Source: a bacterium
Lineage (GTDB): Bacteria; Vulcanimicrobiota; Xenobia; RGZZ01
DNA: 10,739 nt
NCBI GenBank assembly: GCA_021782195.1
Contig: JAJXVI010000033.1
Location: forward strand, 1 to 10,739
Direction of reading: 5' to 3'
This document shows, one piece after another, positions 7,526 through 10,739 of the stretch. Both the position numbers and the translations under genes were made by a program. The notes beneath the pieces were generated by a model. The model made no database searches. It worked only from the letters and a program-made list of their open reading frames with translations, and was not told the DNA's origin. Within the stretch, counting starts at the first letter, position 1, and each line of letters begins with the position of its first letter.

Positions 7526-8638
7526 CTACGGTGCGGGTTCGACCACGCGTTTGCTCAGGAGCTCCTTGGCACGTTGAGCGCGCGCGACATCCTCGGCGGC
7601 AAGGTCTCGCCTTCCGAGGGCCCGGTCGATGCGTGAGCGTGCCTGATAGCCGTCGGGTGAATAGGGGCGGAGTGTTATGAAGCGGGTTGCATCCGCGAGT
7701 GCGTCGCGGTATTGTCCGGCGTCGAGCAAGGCGAGGCTGCGCCAGTAAAGGGCGCGGGCAAACTGTGGATACAGCGCAATCGCGTGGTCCAGGTCGGCAA
7801 TGGCGCGCCGCGAGGCCTGCATCTGATACCAGGTTCGTCCTCGTAGCATCCAGGTGAGGGGAAGATCGGGAGCGATCTGCAGGGAGCGCGCGTAGTCAGC
7901 CAGGCAGTCCGCGAGCTGTTGAAGATTCCCGCGGGTCGTGGCCCTGTCGTCAAGAATCAGCGGATCGTCGGGGCGAAGGGCAACGGCCTGATCCCAATCC
8001 TGGAGCGCGCTCTTGTAATCGTGCAGGTGATCGTTGTACCACGTCGCGCGGTGGATCCATGTTCTGGAACGGGTCGGGTCGAGTTTCAATGCGCGAAAGT
8101 AGTCGTCGTAGACGAGTGAATCGTCGTGAAGCGCGTCATATACTCGGGCGCGAGTGTCGTACGCGCACGCGGCAGACGGGTCGAGTGCAATCGCGCGGCG
8201 GAGGTCCGCCAGTGCTTGATGGGGCCTGGCCATGTGCAGCCGGGCGAGGCCTCGCAACGCGTATGCGCGTGCGGACGTCGGCTCGATGGAGATGGCGCGG
8301 GTGAGGAGCATGATCGCATGTGCGTCATCGCCTCGCTTGATCGCGCGTCTACCCTCGCGACAGGCCGTGCGCGCAGCCGAGGAGGCCGGCGCCGCGCCCC
8401 ACCCCCATTCGCGCGCCGGTTTCCCGGGGCTGGCGAAAGCAAGCGCGATTGAGAGGCAGAAAAGCCCGACGATGAGGAACAGCGCCGCTGCCTGACCACC
8501 CGCGCGGCGACCTTCCAGTGGCGGGGGCTGCCCGGAAACCGACCCCGCCGAGCGAGGAAGCCTGATCTGGCTCCCCCACGAACCGATACGCAGGCGGATT
8601 CCCCGGATTCTCGGTTGTACGCGTTGCCTTCCGCTCAT
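7526..8638 (-). CDS. Membrane-anchored TPR protein, coupled to cbiM
   Basis: 370 residues from ATG 8638. The first 45 residues are very Arg-rich. A single hydrophobic helix follows (about 50-69, core ALFLIVGLFCLSIALAF). Positive residues before the helix suggest the N-terminus is inside and the rest outside the membrane. Residues about 91-328 carry seven tetratricopeptide repeats with the usual ending (A-[IV]-x-L-x-P): SIEP, ALDP, KLDP, ALRP, QIAP, ALYP and TLRP. A final helical cap ends at VVEPAP. TPR domains bind other proteins; no catalytic motif was seen. The frame stays open upstream to 9193, but that stretch lies inside cbiM and codes a Gly/Arg/His-rich shadow, so 8638 is preferred. The ATG shares four bases (ATGA) with the cbiM stop, a sign of translational coupling. 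No strong Shine-Dalgarno precedes it, which fits coupling. The partner may be CbiM or an envelope complex; this is inference. Confidence 0.87.
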   Translation of the reverse strand: MSGRQRVQPRIRGIRLRIGSWGSQIRLPRSAGSVSGQPPPLEGRRAGGQAAALFLIVGLFCLSIALAFASPGKPAREWGWGAAPASSAARTACREGRRAIKRGDDAHAIMLLTRAISIEPTSARAYALRGLARLHMARPHQALADLRRAIALDPSAACAYDTRARVYDALHDDSLVYDDYFRALKLDPTRSRTWIHRATWYNDHLHDYKSALQDWDQAVALRPDDPLILDDRATTRGNLQQLADCLADYARSLQIAPDLPLTWMLRGRTWYQMQASRRAIADLDHAIALYPQFARALYWRSLALLDAGQYRDALADATRFITLRPYSPDGYQARSRIDRALGRRDLAAEDVARAQRAKELLSKRVVEPAP

Positions 8639-9621
8639 GGCGCAGCCTGCACGTTGTTCTCGTCGCAGTCGTGTTGGCGTGACCGCGTGAGGATGTATCC
8701 CAGGCACAGCGCCACCGCCCCGATCAAAGCCGTGCCGGTCACCATTGCGGTGATGATCGACGGGCCGCCGTTCAGGAAGGGGACGTGGTAGTTTGCGAAG
8801 ATGCCGGTTGCAACGCGTGTCTTCTTGCTGAAGCCCGTCCGTTCGGCAACTCTTGCAAGCCCGTCCGGCGCCGTAGAAGCGAGTGGGGAGAGCAGGCACA
8901 GGACCAGGCTGACCAGCATGCCCCAACCGAGCACGCGTGCGCCCGTGGCGGCGGGAGGCAGGTCGGGAGTGACGGAGCCACCTTCCCCGGTGGATGCGTG
9001 TTGTCCCACGAGCCGATAGCGCAGGTTTGAGGCTTTGAGCGTGCGCACGGCGGCGACCGTGACCACCCCCTCGCCGAGTCCGAGAAAAAGGTGCACGCCC
9101 ACCATCGCCGGCAGTACCACGTCGAGGCGCGTCGTGCCGGACAACGCGAGTTCGAGACTGCACGCTGTCGCCGCGGCAACCACGGATATCCACGCGGCAA
9201 TCAGCGTCGCCAGATGTTCAGGCAATCCCAGTCGCTGCAGGTCGCGATAAAGCGCATATCCCAGGAATGCGCCGAGGATCCCCATATTGAAGATGTTTGC
9301 GCCCATCGAGAGCAGTCCGCCGTCGGCGAAAAGCAGACCCTGTGTGGCGATGACCGAGGTCATGACCAGCGTGGCAGCCCACGGTCCGAGGACGATGGTG
9401 GCTAGGGTGGCTCCCAGCAGATGTCCGGACGTTCCGCCTGCAATGGGGAAGTTCAGTGCCTGGGCAGCAAAGATGAAAGCCCCCATCATGCCGAGGAGCG
9501 GGATCTGGCGCTCCTTGAGTTGCTCGCGCGTGATGGAGAGTGCGGCGCCGACGACGCAAGCGGTGACGACCCACAGCGCGAGCCCGGTTGGCACGCTGAG
9601 AAACCCGTCCGGGATGTGCAT
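8635..9621 (-). CDS. cbiM: CbiM-type Co/Ni ECF transporter substrate component fused to PDGL(E) domain
   Basis: 328 residues from ATG 9621. The N-terminus MHIPDGFL is the CbiM/NikM signature: in this family the free N-terminal Met-His and a His near position 67 chelate the metal. Counting from this ATG, GGTSGH puts a His exactly at 67. Other family marks are NFPIAGGTSGHLLG (57-70), GANIFNMG (107-114) and GVHLFLGLGEG (175-185). The CbiM domain (1 to about 195) has several membrane helices. A hydrophilic linker follows, then a CbiN-like PDGL(E) domain: helix about 229-246, APDGLARVAERTGF (251-264), NYHVPFL (277-283) and helix about 288-311. CbiM binds Co2+ or Ni2+ for uptake, usually energised by CbiQ and CbiO, neither of which is present here. 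An alternative ATG at 9633 adds MFLA; it has a visible AAGG four bases upstream, whereas 9621 has none. I prefer 9621 on functional grounds. No cobalamin riboswitch was recognised upstream. Confidence 0.9.
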   Translation of the reverse strand: MHIPDGFLSVPTGLALWVVTACVVGAALSITREQLKERQIPLLGMMGAFIFAAQALNFPIAGGTSGHLLGATLATIVLGPWAATLVMTSVIATQGLLFADGGLLSMGANIFNMGILGAFLGYALYRDLQRLGLPEHLATLIAAWISVVAAATACSLELALSGTTRLDVVLPAMVGVHLFLGLGEGVVTVAAVRTLKASNLRYRLVGQHASTGEGGSVTPDLPPAATGARVLGWGMLVSLVLCLLSPLASTAPDGLARVAERTGFSKKTRVATGIFANYHVPFLNGGPSIITAMVTGTALIGAVALCLGYILTRSRQHDCDENNVQAAP

Positions 9622-9833
9622 GGCGAGAAACATTGCGCCTTGCTTCCACCCGTGCTGGAGTAATCCTCCGCGGGGACGCGCCGTGCCGTTCCCCCCCTCC
9701 TCTGGCGTGTATCACTGCTTCCCACCAGGTCGCGCCCCGCTGTTTTGTGCGTACGGGCCGTGGGGGGTGCGCAGGATTTCAGGGGGATGCTTCGAAACCG
9801 CGAAGGACCCGTTCGGTGTTTCTCCTGGAGCAC

Positions 9834-9855
9834 TCGAGGCGCTCGAAAAGAGGTG
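9834..9855 (+). promoter_or_regulatory. Shine-Dalgarno and small hairpin ahead of the nucleotidyltransferase
   Basis: AAAAGAGGTGG (9846-9856) contains GAGGTG at 9850-9855, eight bases before the GTG start at 9864. This is a strong ribosome-binding site and settles the start. A perfect 5-bp stem TCGAG/CTCGA with a GCG loop (9834-9846) lies immediately upstream and could affect access to the site. No clear -35/-10 pair was found in the divergent gap with cbiM. Confidence 0.55.
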
Positions 9856-9863
9856 GCGTATCC

Positions 9864-10739
9864 GTGAAGGCAGTGGTCATGGCTGGTGGAGAAGGTTCGC
9901 GTCTTCGGCCACTCACCTGTACGCGACCGAAGCCCCTGGTGCCGCTGTGCAACAAGCCCGTGCTGGAACATACGGTTGAACTGCTCAAGCGGCACGGCGT
10001 TGACAAGATCATGGTCACGCTCCACTATCTGGCCGACGAGATCGTGTCATACTGTGGGGACGGGTCGAGCTGGGGAATTCCAGTCAGCTATTCCGTTGAA
10101 GACGAGCCGCTGGGAACCGCGGGCAGCATCAAACTGCTGGAGTCGGCGTTCGATGAGGCGTTCTTCATCGTCAGTGGCGATTGCCTGACTGATTTTGACC
10201 TGACCGGCGCGTTGAACTTTCATCACGACAAAGGTGCGATGGCCACCATCGTCCTTGCACGCGTTGAGAATCCGCTTGAATTCGGGGTGGTTATCACCGA
10301 CGACGACCAGCGGATTGTGGAATTTGTCGAGAAGCCGTCGTGGGGCGAGGTGTTCAGCGACACCGTCAATACGGGCATCTACATCGTGGACCCGGAAGTG
10401 TTTGACTACATCGAGGAGGGTACCCCCTGCGACTTCAGCAAGGACCTTTTTCCTCGACTGATGGAGGCTGGATGTCCCCTGTACGGATACGTCGCGAGCG
10501 GCTACTGGAGTGACATCGGAAGCCTTCAGATGTATCGCCAGGCACACCAGGATCTTTTTGACGGACGCGTGCACGCCTCCATTCCCGGCAAGCGACTGGC
10601 CCGCGACGTGTGGGTCGGCGAGGGAACCGAGATCCACCCGTCGGTACTGATAAGAGGACCCGTGGTCATTGGCCGGAACTGCCGTCTCAAAGAGGGGGTG
10701 GAGATTGGGGAGATGACCGCGATCGGCGATAACTGCCTG
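9864..10739 (+). CDS. NDP-sugar pyrophosphorylase, probably mannose-1-phosphate guanylyltransferase, 3'-partial
   Basis: The gene runs off the right edge; 292 residues are visible from GTG 9864. The enzyme joins a nucleoside triphosphate and a sugar-1-phosphate to give an NDP-sugar and pyrophosphate in the cytoplasm. Visible motifs are the nucleotide-binding GGEGSRLRPLT (8-18), RPKPLVPL (21-28), EPLGTAGSI (81-89), SGD with metal-binding Asp106 (104-106), VEKP (155-158), VNTGIYI (168-174) and YWSDIGS (214-220). From about 250 a left-handed beta-helix of hexapeptide type begins (VWVGEGTEIHPSVLI, VVIGRNC, IGEMTAIGDN). The pattern VKAVVMAGGEGSRLRPLT with LLKRHGVDKIMVTLHYLADEI matches my memory of the roughly 830-residue bifunctional proteins with a C-terminal phosphomannomutase domain, but that part is outside the window. 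A glucose-1-phosphate thymidylyl- or uridylyltransferase is the main alternative. It is divergent from cbiM and starts a new transcript. Confidence 0.9.
   Translation, partial: MKAVVMAGGEGSRLRPLTCTRPKPLVPLCNKPVLEHTVELLKRHGVDKIMVTLHYLADEIVSYCGDGSSWGIPVSYSVEDEPLGTAGSIKLLESAFDEAFFIVSGDCLTDFDLTGALNFHHDKGAMATIVLARVENPLEFGVVITDDDQRIVEFVEKPSWGEVFSDTVNTGIYIVDPEVFDYIEEGTPCDFSKDLFPRLMEAGCPLYGYVASGYWSDIGSLQMYRQAHQDLFDGRVHASIPGKRLARDVWVGEGTEIHPSVLIRGPVVIGRNCRLKEGVEIGEMTAIGDNCL

Noticed and set aside
8639..9193. Long N-terminal extension of the TPR protein
   Set aside because: The frame is open to 9193, but it lies inside cbiM, and its Arg/Gly/His-rich composition is that of an out-of-frame shadow in GC-rich DNA.
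9691..9697. Run of seven C as a phase-variation tract
   Set aside because: It lies in the divergent gap, not in a coding region, and is short for such a tract in GC-rich DNA.
9622..9863. Cobalamin or NiCo riboswitch, or NikR operator, upstream of cbiM
   Set aside because: The minus strand has GGTGGGAAGCAGTG, which superficially recalls cobalamin-riboswitch pieces, but the order is wrong and the other conserved boxes are missing. No NikR-type GTATGA/TCATAC pair is present.
10047..10637. Minus-strand frame opposite the nucleotidyltransferase
   Set aside because: The plus frame carries all catalytic motifs; this one is its antisense.

Overview
The window is GC-rich, densely coded bacterial chromosome with strong G/C preference at third codon positions. 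I could not place the organism. The likely dual-domain mannose-1-phosphate guanylyltransferase type, a YfhO-type membrane glycosyltransferase, a CbiM fused to a PDGL(E) domain, and very long HEAT and TPR proteins fit several lineages (Actinobacteria, Cyanobacteria, Armatimonadota-like or other little-cultured phyla). No rRNA, tRNA, CRISPR array, insertion sequence, integrase or phage gene was seen, so this looks like ordinary chromosome rather than a mobile island.

Layout. (1) 2-3202, plus strand: a giant HEAT/ARM-like repeat protein whose reading frame is open to the left edge, so its true start is probably outside. (2) 3208-5556, minus: a 782-residue polytopic YfhO-family (GT-C fold) membrane protein, convergent with the HEAT gene with only 5 bases between stop codons. 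(3) 5736-7232, minus: an unrecognised 498-residue protein with a possible Cys cluster, a region resembling a nuclease-like fold without its catalytic residues, and an acidic Pro-rich tail with a thrice-repeated short motif. (4) 7526-8638, minus: a membrane-anchored TPR protein whose ATG overlaps the stop of the gene before it. (5) 8635-9621 (or 9633), minus: cbiM, the substrate-binding membrane component of a cobalt/nickel ECF transporter, fused to a CbiN-like PDGL(E) domain. (6) 9864 to the right edge, plus: the N-terminal 292 residues of an NDP-sugar pyrophosphorylase, most likely mannose-1-phosphate guanylyltransferase, divergent from cbiM.

How they fit together. cbiM and the TPR gene form a translationally coupled pair (ATGA overlap). 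The cbiQ and cbiO genes that normally energise CbiM are absent from this window. The nucleotidyltransferase would supply an activated sugar, and the YfhO-like protein could transfer lipid-linked sugars outside the membrane, so both may serve cell-envelope glycans. They are not adjacent or co-oriented, so that link is only inference. The 293-base gap at 7233-7525 has no credible gene; it holds an imperfect Shine-Dalgarno for the 498-residue protein and a small possible pseudoknot. The most interesting items are the unknown 498-residue protein, the orphan cbiM-TPR pair, and the conflict over the cbiM start codon.
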